Assembly: GCA_947097535.1 (NCBI GenBank)
Contig: CAMURM010000108.1
Coordinates: 1-6,235 of the forward strand
DNA: 6,235 nucleotides
Direction of reading: 5' to 3'
DNA from: an uncultured Selenomonas sp.
Lineage (GTDB): Bacteria; Bacillota; Negativicutes; Selenomonadales; Selenomonadaceae
The notes under the pieces were generated by a model, which did no database searches, was not told where the DNA came from, and was given only the letters and a program-made list of their open reading frames with translations. A program made the translations under genes and the position numbers. Within the stretch, counting starts at the first letter, position 1; the number at the start of each line of letters is the position of its first letter. Shown piece after piece: positions 1-5,372 of this stretch.

Positions 1-539
1 TCATCAGTGGTTCTTCGGGCAGGGGCAAGAGCACCCTTTTGAAAGCGATGGCGGGCATTTGGCCGTATGCGGCGGGCGAGATCGTCCTGCCTGAGCAGGG
101 GAGCATCCTCTTCTTGCCGCAGAAGCCATATCTGCCGCTCGGCAACCTGCGCGACGCGCTCCTCTATCCGTCATCAGGAGAGACTGTCGCCGACGGCGCG
201 ATTCGAGAAGCGCTGCGCTGCGTGCGCCTTGAGGCGTTGGCTGATAATCTCGATCAGGAGGAGAACTGGGCGCACGCGCTCTCGCCGGGCGAGCAGCAAA
301 GGCTCGCCTTCGCCAAGGTCCTGCTCCTCAAGCCCGCATGGGTTTTCATGGACGAAGCAACGTCCTCACTCGACGAGGAGAATGAAAACCTTATGTATCG
401 CCTCGTTCTCGAGCAGTCGCCGCAGACGACCCTGCTCAGCATCGGCCATCGCATGAGCCTGCGCTTCTTCCACAAGCGGCATCTGAAGCTCGGCGAAGGC
501 AAGAGCTGGCAGCTGACGCAAATCGAGGAAGCAAGATAA
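1..539 (+). CDS. ABC exporter ATPase domain, SbmA/BacA/YddA type (5' end missing)
   Basis: This is the C-terminal nucleotide-binding half of an ABC transporter that reads in from the left edge; the first whole codon is at base 3 and 178 residues are visible. The Walker A motif GSSGRGKST lies at visible residues 3-11. A Q-loop LPQKPYLPLG follows, then a non-canonical signature LSPGEQQR (LSGGQ in most ABC proteins), Walker B VFMDEATSSLD and an H-loop SIGHR. The LPQKPYLPLG stretch and the SPGEQQRLAFAK signature are characteristic, from family knowledge, of fused permease-ATPase proteins of the SbmA/BacA/YddA group, which carry peptides, cobalamin or long-chain acyl compounds across the inner membrane. 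The membrane domain should be encoded just left of the window. The stop is TAA at 537-539. The ATPase looks intact; the substrate cannot be deduced. Confidence 0.88.
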   Translation, partial: ISGSSGRGKSTLLKAMAGIWPYAAGEIVLPEQGSILFLPQKPYLPLGNLRDALLYPSSGETVADGAIREALRCVRLEALADNLDQEENWAHALSPGEQQRLAFAKVLLLKPAWVFMDEATSSLDEENENLMYRLVLEQSPQTTLLSIGHRMSLRFFHKRHLKLGEGKSWQLTQIEEAR

Positions 540-562
540 TAGAGTACCTTATATCGCTGTGA

Positions 563-574
563 ACAGTATACTGT
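563..574. repeat. Perfect 12-bp palindrome, possible operator
   Basis: ACAGTATACTGT is a perfect dyad 24 bases after the exporter stop. It contains TATACT, which resembles a -10 box, but no acceptable -35 lies 16-18 bases upstream. It could be a binding site for a dimeric regulator, or chance. Nothing else in bases 540-654 looks like a gene. A 10-codon ATG frame at 591-623 has only a weak ribosome binding site. Confidence 0.3.
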
Positions 575-654
575 ACCCAAGGGTGTGGCTATGCAGAAAG
601 AGGAAAAATCTGCCTCAATATGACGGCTTTCGTTTTATCCGTGCATAAGACTAC

Positions 655-693
655 AAACGCGCAAACGTCTCGATGTGGATGTTTGCGCGTTTT
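655..693 (+). terminator. Intrinsic terminator hairpin after the exporter gene
   Basis: A perfect 12-bp inverted repeat, AAACGCGCAAAC (655-666) and GTTTGCGCGTTT (681-692), can extend inward by four more pairs, two of them G-U, to a six-base loop at 671-676. The 3' arm ends in TTTT (690-693), part of it in the stem. This fits a Rho-independent terminator ending exporter transcription 115 bases past its stop codon. It also insulates the promoter at 740-769. Confidence 0.75.
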
Positions 694-731
694 AGGTTTA
701 CAAAGGCAAGTTTCGCAAGATATTTAATAAA

Positions 732-750
732 TGTAATTATTGACATTACA
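732..750. promoter_or_regulatory. Dyad TGTAAT-N7-ATTACA over the -35 box
   Basis: TGTAAT at 732-737 and ATTACA at 745-750 form an inverted repeat spaced by seven bases. The perfect -35 TTGACA (740-745) sits inside it, so a dimeric regulator bound here would block RNA polymerase. In addition, TTACAAT occurs twice, 17 bases apart (starts 746 and 763), the second copy covering the -10. The regulator is unknown and could be of MarR or HxlR type; this is inferred from position and symmetry only. Confidence 0.4.
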
Positions 751-769
751 ATGAAGACCGTGTTACAAT
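740..769 (+). promoter_or_regulatory. Sigma-70 promoter of the FMN/ferredoxin gene
   Basis: TTGACA at 740-745 matches the -35 consensus fully. TACAAT at 764-769 matches the -10 at five of six positions, with an 18-base spacer. Transcription would start near 776, giving a short leader of about 30 bases before the chosen ATG at 807. Confidence 0.75.
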
Positions 770-806
770 AAGCGTGTGAAAAATATTGACGAAAGAAGCG
801 ATGATG

Positions 807-1433
807 ATGACGGCTCAAGAATGTCTGGAAATACTGCGCGGCATCCGCGACTGCGCCTTTGCTACGATCGACCGCACGGGAGCGCCGGCAGTGCGCGTGA
901 TTGATGTGATGCTCGTGGAAGAGGGGCGGCTTTATTTTTGCACGGCGCGCGGCAAGGATTTTTACGCCGAGCTTATGGCGAATCCCGCCGTCGCCGTCAC
1001 GGGACTCAACAAGGACTGGCAGACCGTGCGGTTTATGGGGACGGCTCAGAGACTGACGGACGACGAACAGCGGGCGATGATCGACCGCATCTTTGAGGAA
1101 AATCCCTCGATGAACGGCGTCTATCCGGGGGAAGCGCGCTACATCCTCGAAGCCTTCGTCATTGCCGAGGGCAGGCTTGAGTTCTTCGACCTCGGCAAGA
1201 AGCCGATTTATCGCGAGAGCCTCTCCTTCGGAAAAGTAGTGAAAGATGAAAAGGGCTTTTTCATCACGGAAGCCTGCATCGGCTGCGGCACATGCGCGGC
1301 GGTCTGTCCGCAGCAGTGCATCGCAGAGGGCGAGCCGTACGAGATCGGCGCCGCCCACTGCCTGCACTGCGGACTTTGCTTTGAAAGCTGCTCTGTGGAA
1401 GCGATCGAAAGGCTGGGCGGCGAGGCGCAGTGA
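807..1433 (+). CDS. FMN split-barrel (pyridoxamine 5'-phosphate oxidase family) protein fused to 2[4Fe-4S] ferredoxin domain
   Basis: This 208-residue protein has two parts. Residues 1-130 form an FMN-binding split-barrel domain, with the start MTAQECLEILRGIRDCAFAT, the core VRVIDVMLVEEGRLYFCTARGKDFY broken across residues 29-53, and AVTGLNKDWQTVRF at 63-76. Residues 150-208 carry two 4Fe-4S motifs, CxxCxxCxxxC at C157/C160/C163/C167 and again at C185/C188/C191/C195. It is probably a soluble flavin/iron-sulfur electron-transfer protein of anaerobic metabolism, not a true PdxH; its substrate is unknown. Three in-frame ATGs lie at 801, 804 and 807, and an upstream TTG at 786. I chose 807 because the weak AAGAAG site at 793-798 is then about 8 bases away and the protein begins at the domain. 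The gene appears monocistronic, between a terminator with its own promoter and the toxin-antitoxin promoter. Confidence 0.88.
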   Translation: MTAQECLEILRGIRDCAFATIDRTGAPAVRVIDVMLVEEGRLYFCTARGKDFYAELMANPAVAVTGLNKDWQTVRFMGTAQRLTDDEQRAMIDRIFEENPSMNGVYPGEARYILEAFVIAEGRLEFFDLGKKPIYRESLSFGKVVKDEKGFFITEACIGCGTCAAVCPQQCIAEGEPYEIGAAHCLHCGLCFESCSVEAIERLGGEAQ

Positions 1434-1466
1434 CTGAGGAGGCACTGCTTTTGCAGAAGAGTCACT
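1429..1466 (+). repeat. Imperfect hairpin overlapping the stop codon of the FMN/ferredoxin gene
   Basis: AGTGACT (1429-1435) pairs with AGTCACT (1460-1466), and an inner CTGC-TTTT-GCAG (1445-1456) can also pair. The TGA stop is inside the left arm. No T-run follows, so this is at best a weak terminator or an RNA-stabilising 3' end. Confidence 0.3.
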
Positions 1467-1494
1467 TGTAGATTGATAACAATTATGTTATAGT
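1466..1494 (+). promoter_or_regulatory. Promoter of the higBA module (extended -10)
   Basis: TATAGT at 1489-1494 matches the -10 consensus at five of six positions and is preceded by TG at 1486-1487, an extended -10. A poor -35, TTGTAG, lies at 1466-1471, 17 bases upstream. Transcription would start around 1501, giving a very short leader before the ATG at 1513; a weak site TGGGAT is at 1501-1506. Confidence 0.5.
1476..1491. promoter_or_regulatory. Probable HigA/HigBA operator dyad
   Basis: ATAACAATTATGTTAT is a 6-4-6 inverted repeat (ATAACA / TGTTAT) covering the spacer and the start of the -10 box. Toxin-antitoxin promoters are commonly autorepressed by the antitoxin and its complex with the toxin binding such dyads. 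The position is right for that role; the assignment to HigA is inferred. Confidence 0.55.
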
Positions 1495-1512
1495 TTTAAG
1501 TGGGATGTATCT

Positions 1513-1875
1513 ATGTTTGCTGTGGAATTTTACCGAGATAAAAAAGGCGAGGAGCCTGTAAAAGACTTCCTAATGGAGTTGCAGCGACGGCGGGATTCCG
1601 ATAAACGTATGCGTGTCTTGTCGGATAAGATTCTCGTTTATATTCGCGTTTTACAAGAATATGGCACAAGAGCAGGTATGCCGTATATGAAACACTTGGA
1701 GGGTGATTTGTGGGAATTGCGTCCTTTGCATGAGCGCATTTTATTTTTTGCTTATATCGATGGTCGCTTTGTTTTGTTGCATCATTTTCGCAAGAAAACA
1801 CAGAAGACGCCGAAGAAAGAGATTGAATGTGCGAAACGTAGGATGGAGGACTATTTGGAAAGGCAGGGAAAGTAA
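1513..1875 (+). CDS. higB: HigB-type toxin (RelE superfamily, Gp49-like)
   Basis: This 120-residue protein fits the phage Gp49/HigB branch of the RelE superfamily, whose members act as ribosome-dependent mRNA endonucleases. Supporting motifs are the start FAVEFYRDKKGEEPVKDFL (2-20), the central strand segment GDLWELRP (64-71), RILFFAY (75-81), FVLLHHFRKKTQKTPKKEI (86-104) and a C-terminal helix AKRRMEDYLER. The conserved basic and histidine residues around R70, R75, H90-H91, R93 and K94-K95 are where the family's RNA-contacting residues lie. The length is usual for the family and the frame is intact. The toxin comes before the antitoxin, the usual hig order, and its TAA overlaps the antitoxin ATG by one base, so translation is probably coupled. 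The region is visibly richer in A and T than its neighbours, which suggests horizontal acquisition. Confidence 0.87.
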   Translation: MFAVEFYRDKKGEEPVKDFLMELQRRRDSDKRMRVLSDKILVYIRVLQEYGTRAGMPYMKHLEGDLWELRPLHERILFFAYIDGRFVLLHHFRKKTQKTPKKEIECAKRRMEDYLERQGK

Positions 1876-2147
1876 TGGGGACGAATTTCAATGAACTTTG
1901 GAATGATGAGGCTTTTATTGGCGAAGAGCAAAAAGCTCGTATTGATTTTGAAGTGGCTTTGATTGGTAAGCTCATTGAAGCCCGGGAAGCAAGAGGGTTG
2001 TCCCAAAAACAATTAGCGGATATGTGCGGCTTGAAGCAATCTGCTATCGCGCGGTTGGAAAAGATGGGAGCCACGCCTAAGATCAATACGTTGATTCGCG
2101 TATTGCAGCCATTGGGCTATAAATTGGATATTGTTCCGAGCGACTGA
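1875..2147 (+). CDS. higA: HigA-type antitoxin, XRE-family helix-turn-helix protein
   Basis: This 90-residue protein is the expected partner of the toxin just upstream. A helix-turn-helix of the Cro/cI (XRE) type spans about residues 42-62, LSQKQLADMCGLKQSAIARL, followed by TPKINTLIRVLQPLGYKLDIV, the usual end of the domain in HigA-like antitoxins. The N-terminal 40 residues include a charged helix (EEQKARIDFEVALIGKLIEA) that probably contacts the toxin. It should neutralise HigB and repress the promoter through the dyad at 1476-1491. The start ATG (1875-1877) overlaps the toxin stop as TAATG, with GGGAAAG as a nearby ribosome binding site. The TGA stop lies at 2145-2147, inside the ribosome binding region of the next gene. 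Confidence 0.88.
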   Translation: MGTNFNELWNDEAFIGEEQKARIDFEVALIGKLIEAREARGLSQKQLADMCGLKQSAIARLEKMGATPKINTLIRVLQPLGYKLDIVPSD

Positions 2148-2151
2148 GGAG
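2147..2151 (+). promoter_or_regulatory. Ribosome binding site deciding the importer start
   Basis: AGGAG at 2147-2151 lies six bases before the ATG at 2158 and begins at the last base of the antitoxin stop. It favours the 2158 start over the in-frame TTG at 2131 and the ATG at 2152, which is too close to be served by it. Translation of the antitoxin and the permease may be linked. Confidence 0.7.
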
Positions 2152-2157
2152 ATGCCT

Positions 2158-3699
2158 ATGTTTTCAGAGATGATACGACTTTTCCAGGAGCGCAGCGATT
2201 TTTTCCTGCAGCTTACGCTGGAGCATATTGCCATATCTCTGGCAGCAATCGTCCTTGCCATTGTGCTTGGCGGCGCGCTGGGCATTTTGATCGCGGAGAT
2301 CGACCGCGCGGCGCAGCCGACGCTGCTCGTCGTCAACTTTCTCTACACGATACCGTCGATCGCGATGTTTGGCTTCTTGCTGCCTTTTTCGGGCATCGGC
2401 AATACGACGGCGATTATCGCCCTGACGCTCTATGCGCTCCTGCCGATGGTGAAGAATACGCATACGGGTCTCAAGAGCGTCGATCCGCTCTTGATCGAGG
2501 CGGCGGTCGGCATGGGCTCGACGCGCCTGCAGGTCTTGCGGCGCATCTCTTTGCCGCTCGCCGTGCCCGTGATCCTTGCGGGCGTGCGCAACATGACGAC
2601 GATGACGATCGCGCTCGCGGGCATCGCCTCCTTCATCGGCGCGGGCGGGCTCGGCATCGCCATCTATCGCGGCATCACGACGAACAATGCGGCGCTCGCG
2701 TTCGACGGCTCGCTGCTCATCGCCTTTCTGGCGCTTTTTGCGGATACCGTTCTCGCGCGCGTGGAAAAGCGCGCCTTTCGCCGTCGAAGCGCTGGGAAAA
2801 GCCGCTCGTGGCGCAAGCTGGCGGTGCTTTCGCTCGCGCTCGTTGTGGCGGGCGGCGCCTATGCGTTTTTTGCGAGCACGCGCACGGCTGTCATCCGCAT
2901 CGCGACGAAGCCGATGACGGAGCAGCTGATCCTCGGCGAAATGCTCAAGCTCATCATCGAGCAGGACAGCGGCTTGAAGGTCGCCCTGACGCCGGGCGTC
3001 GGCGGCGGCACGTCGAACATCATGCCCGCGATGGAGAACGGCGACTTCGACATTTATCCCGAGTATACGGGCACGGGTTGGCTGCAGGTCCTGAAGCGCA
3101 CGGATGCTTATGATGAATCGCGTTTCGAGGAACTCAAGGAGGAGTATCGCAAACGGTATCGGATGGAATGGCTCGGCATGACGGGTTTCAACGATACGTT
3201 TGGTATCGCCGTGCGCCGCGATATTGCCGAACGATATCACTTGAAGACGTATTCCGACCTTGCGCGTCGCGCGCCGCAGCTGAATTTCGGCGCCGAGTAC
3301 GATTTCTTCGAGCGCGAGGACGGCTTCCCGGCGCTGTGCCGCGCCTATGGCATGCGCTTCGGCTCTACCGTCGACATCGACATCGGTCTCAAGTATCAGG
3401 CGCTCGATGAAGGGAAACTCGATTCTATGATCGTCTTTACGACGGACGGGCGGCTTTCCAAGGTCAACGGTGTCGTGCTCGAAGACGACAAGAGCTTCTT
3501 CACCTCGTACGAATGCGGCATGGTCGTGCGCGAGGCGGTGCTCGCCGCGCATCCCGAGCTTCGCGAACTGCTCGCGCATTTCGACGGGCTGATTTCGGAG
3601 GCGGAGATGGCACGCATGAACGATGCGGTCGAGTCGGGCGGCGAGGAGCCGCGTGCTGTCGCGCGCCGCTTCTTAGAGGAGAAGGGGGTGCTCCGATGA
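2158..3699 (+). CDS. Quaternary-amine-type ABC importer, permease fused to substrate-binding protein (OpuB/OpuC/ProWX family)
   Basis: This 513-residue fusion combines the two non-ATPase parts of a glycine betaine/carnitine/choline-type importer. Residues 1-205 are the permease, with hydrophobic segments near 22-48, 55-78, 83-98, 133-166 and 184-200 and an EAA-type loop IEAAVGMGSTRLQVLRRISL at 113-132 that docks the ATPase. A further membrane segment (219-239) tethers the binding domain (245-513) outside the cell. Family hallmarks of that domain are GTSNIMPAMENGDFDIYPEY (284-303) with TGTGW after it, GFNDTFGIAV (343-352), LKYQALDEGKLDSMIVFTTD (411-430) and GRL. The stretch FFTSYECGMVVR (447-458) stands where, from memory, relatives often have FPPYxAxPVVR, so the ligand may differ from betaine. 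EgtU, the ergothioneine importer, has this same fused layout and is a real alternative. The stop overlaps the ATPase start as ATGA. Confidence 0.9.
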   Translation: MFSEMIRLFQERSDFFLQLTLEHIAISLAAIVLAIVLGGALGILIAEIDRAAQPTLLVVNFLYTIPSIAMFGFLLPFSGIGNTTAIIALTLYALLPMVKNTHTGLKSVDPLLIEAAVGMGSTRLQVLRRISLPLAVPVILAGVRNMTTMTIALAGIASFIGAGGLGIAIYRGITTNNAALAFDGSLLIAFLALFADTVLARVEKRAFRRRSAGKSRSWRKLAVLSLALVVAGGAYAFFASTRTAVIRIATKPMTEQLILGEMLKLIIEQDSGLKVALTPGVGGGTSNIMPAMENGDFDIYPEYTGTGWLQVLKRTDAYDESRFEELKEEYRKRYRMEWLGMTGFNDTFGIAVRRDIAERYHLKTYSDLARRAPQLNFGAEYDFFEREDGFPALCRAYGMRFGSTVDIDIGLKYQALDEGKLDSMIVFTTDGRLSKVNGVVLEDDKSFFTSYECGMVVREAVLAAHPELRELLAHFDGLISEAEMARMNDAVESGGEEPRAVARRFLEEKGVLR

Positions 3700-4424
3700 G
3701 CGCGGTCATTACGTTTCGCGATGTACGAAAATCCTATGCAGATGTGGAGGCCATTTGCAATTTGAGCCTTTCGATTGAAGCGGGCGAGTTCATCACGGTG
3801 CTCGGCGCCTCGGGCGGCGGCAAGACGACGTTCCTCAAGATGATCAACGGCCTTGTGGAACCGACGGCGGGTGAGATCACGGTGCTCGGTGAAGATATTC
3901 GACAGGCGGATCTCGTGCAGCTGCGCCGCAAGATCGGCTATGCCATCCAGGGCAGCGTGCTCTTTCCGCATCTGACGGTCGAGGAGAACATCGCCTATGT
4001 GCCGAATCTCTGGAACAAGAGCGACAAGGCGCGCACGCGCGAGGCAGTCGCGAAGTGGATGGCGATCGTCGGTCTTGCCGCTGACCTCGGCGCGCGTTAT
4101 CCGGCGGAGCTTTCGGGCGGCCAGCAGCAGCGCGTCGGCATCGCGCGCGCCCTGGCGGCGTCGCCCGAGCTTCTCCTGATGGACGAGCCCTTCGGTGCCG
4201 TCGACGCGCTCCTGCGCCGCCAGCTGCAGGACGAGATCCTGGCGATTCACGCGCGCGGCGGACTGACGATCGTCTTCGTCACGCACGATGTCGAAGAGGC
4301 GCTGCGGCTCGGCACGCGCATTCTCATATTGAAGGAAGGGCGCATTGAGCAATTCGCCGCGCCCGCAGAAATCCGCGAGCAGCCCGCGACAGACTTCGTG
4401 CGGCGGCTCGTGGCAAATGTGTAG
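3696..4424 (+). CDS. Quaternary-amine-type ABC importer ATPase (OpuCA/ProV-like, no CBS domains)
   Basis: This 242-residue ATPase energises the importer encoded just upstream. Visible motifs are Walker A GASGGGKTT (37-45), Q-loop glutamine Q85 in GYAIQGSVLFPH, signature LSGGQQQR (139-146), Walker B LLLMDEP (159-165), D-loop GAVD and H-loop histidine H197 in VFVTHD. GYAIQGSVLFPHLTVEENIA is typical of the OpuA/OpuC/ProV group. Classical ProV and OpuCA proteins continue into paired CBS domains that sense ionic strength; this one stops at NV242, so that sensor is missing. The ATG at 3696 overlaps the previous TGA by three bases (ATGA) and has a strong purine-rich ribosome binding site (GAGGAGAAGGGGG, 3676-3688). 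The open frame extends upstream to 3513, but that part only shadows the binding protein and was not used. Confidence 0.92.
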   Translation: MSAVITFRDVRKSYADVEAICNLSLSIEAGEFITVLGASGGGKTTFLKMINGLVEPTAGEITVLGEDIRQADLVQLRRKIGYAIQGSVLFPHLTVEENIAYVPNLWNKSDKARTREAVAKWMAIVGLAADLGARYPAELSGGQQQRVGIARALAASPELLLMDEPFGAVDALLRRQLQDEILAIHARGGLTIVFVTHDVEEALRLGTRILILKEGRIEQFAAPAEIREQPATDFVRRLVANV

Positions 4425-4446
4425 AGCAGGAAGGGATATGCAACGG

Positions 4447-4474
4447 GCGCTGCCGCTGAAGCGGCGGCGCTTTT
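4447..4474 (+). terminator. GC-rich hairpin with T-run after the importer ATPase
   Basis: GCGCTGCCGC (4447-4456) pairs with GCGGCGGCGC (4461-4470) over ten pairs, one of them G-U, closing a TGAA loop, and TTTT (4471-4474) follows. This is a convincing intrinsic terminator, although the short T-run suggests incomplete termination. It ends only 19 bases before the sirtuin ATG, with no promoter in between. The sirtuin operon must therefore be read through this hairpin, which may attenuate it. Confidence 0.72.
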
Positions 4475-4493
4475 CCATAAGGAGTGAAAACGT

Positions 4494-5372
4494 ATGGCAG
4501 CAGAGAATAAGAAGGTACAAATCGAGCGCTTGCGGCAGGAGCTTTCACGGGCGCAGGCGATCGTCGTCGGTGCAGGGGCGGGGCTTTCTGCCGCTGCAGG
4601 CTATGATTACGACGGCGAGCGCTTTCAAAAGCATTTCGGGGATTTCATCGAACGGTATCACTTTCGCAGCATGTACGAGGGCGGCTTTTATCCCTTTGCG
4701 ACGCCGGAAGAGCAGTGGGCGTATTGGAGCCGCAACATCTTCGTCAATCGTTACGAGGAGCGGCAAAGCCCGCTGTATCAGCGCTTGCTCGCTTTGCTTT
4801 CGGGTAAGGAATTCTTCGTCATCACGACGAATGTCGATCATCTCTTTCAGGACAACGGCTTTCCGAAGGAACGGCTCTTTTATACGCAGGGCGACTACGG
4901 GCTTTGGCAGTGCTCCGTGCCGTGTCACGATAAAACTTACGACAACGAGGCTGTCGTGCGCCGCATGATCGCTGAGCAGGAGGCGATGCGCGTGCCGACG
5001 GAGCTCGTGCCGCACTGCCCGCGCTGCGGTGAACCGATGACGATGAATCTGCGCATCGATGATACCTTTGTCGAGGACGAAGGCTGGCAGCGGGCGGCGA
5101 AACGGTATCAGGAGTTTCTGCGCGCGAACCAAAGAGGACGCGTGCTCTATTGGGAGCTCGGCGTCGGCGCGAATACGCCGGGCATCATCAAGTATCCGTT
5201 CTGGGCACTGACGAAGGAGAATCCCGCTGCCGTCTATTGCGTGATGAATCGGGGCGAAGCCGTCGCACCGGCGGAAATCGCTGCGCAGAGCATACTCGGC
5301 GACGGCGATATCGCCATTTCGTTAAAGGCGCTGCAGGAGGTGATGGAAAGGAGTGCGGGGCATGGCGATTAA
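4494..5372 (+). CDS. Class M sirtuin (SirTM), NAD-dependent protein ADP-ribosyltransferase
   Basis: This 292-residue Sir2-fold protein is most like the SirTM class, which transfers ADP-ribose from NAD to a lipoyl-carrier protein rather than deacetylating lysines. The NAD site GAGAGLSAAAGYDYDG (26-41) replaces the usual GAGxSxxSGIPDFRG. TTNVDHLF (111-118) corresponds to the classical TQNIDGL. The catalytic histidine of deacetylases (HG motif) is a glutamine here, Q132 in YTQGDYGLWQC. Four zinc cysteines are present at C140, C144, C175 and C178. N113, Q132 and R187 fit the catalytic trio I recall for characterised SirTM proteins (N118, Q137, R192), with a constant offset of five. ELGVGANTPGIIKYPFW (221-237) matches the C-terminal Rossmann part. 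The ATG has AAGGAG nine bases upstream. The gene overlaps the macrodomain gene by 11 bases, implying coupled synthesis of writer and eraser. Many databases would label it only as a Sir2 deacetylase. Confidence 0.88.
   Translation: MAAENKKVQIERLRQELSRAQAIVVGAGAGLSAAAGYDYDGERFQKHFGDFIERYHFRSMYEGGFYPFATPEEQWAYWSRNIFVNRYEERQSPLYQRLLALLSGKEFFVITTNVDHLFQDNGFPKERLFYTQGDYGLWQCSVPCHDKTYDNEAVVRRMIAEQEAMRVPTELVPHCPRCGEPMTMNLRIDDTFVEDEGWQRAAKRYQEFLRANQRGRVLYWELGVGANTPGIIKYPFWALTKENPAAVYCVMNRGEAVAPAEIAAQSILGDGDIAISLKALQEVMERSAGHGD

Noticed and set aside
591..623. Ten-codon ATG frame (MQKEEKSASI) in the gap after the exporter
   Set aside because: Too short, with a poor ribosome binding site and no coding signature to support it.
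651..1445. Long minus-strand open frame opposite the FMN/ferredoxin gene
   Set aside because: It lies antisense to a gene with clear motifs, has no recognisable domain, and reflects the lack of stops in GC-rich complementary sequence.
2164..3579. 471-codon minus-strand open frame opposite the importer permease/binding protein
   Set aside because: The translation is Arg/His/Asp-rich and without motifs, typical of an antisense shadow; the + strand carries an intact known family.
3513..3695. N-terminal extension of the ATPase frame upstream of its ATG
   Set aside because: The extension is Arg/Ala-rich, out of frame over the binding-protein gene, and the family's N-terminus begins at the ATG at 3696, which has a strong ribosome binding site and an ATGA overlap.
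4438..4968. Frame opening at ATG 4438 behind AGGAAGGG, overlapping the sirtuin out of frame
   Set aside because: The translation (MQRALPLKRRRFSIRSENV and onward) is basic and motif-free and the sirtuin frame is clearly coding. It is mentioned only for its possible effect on the hairpin.
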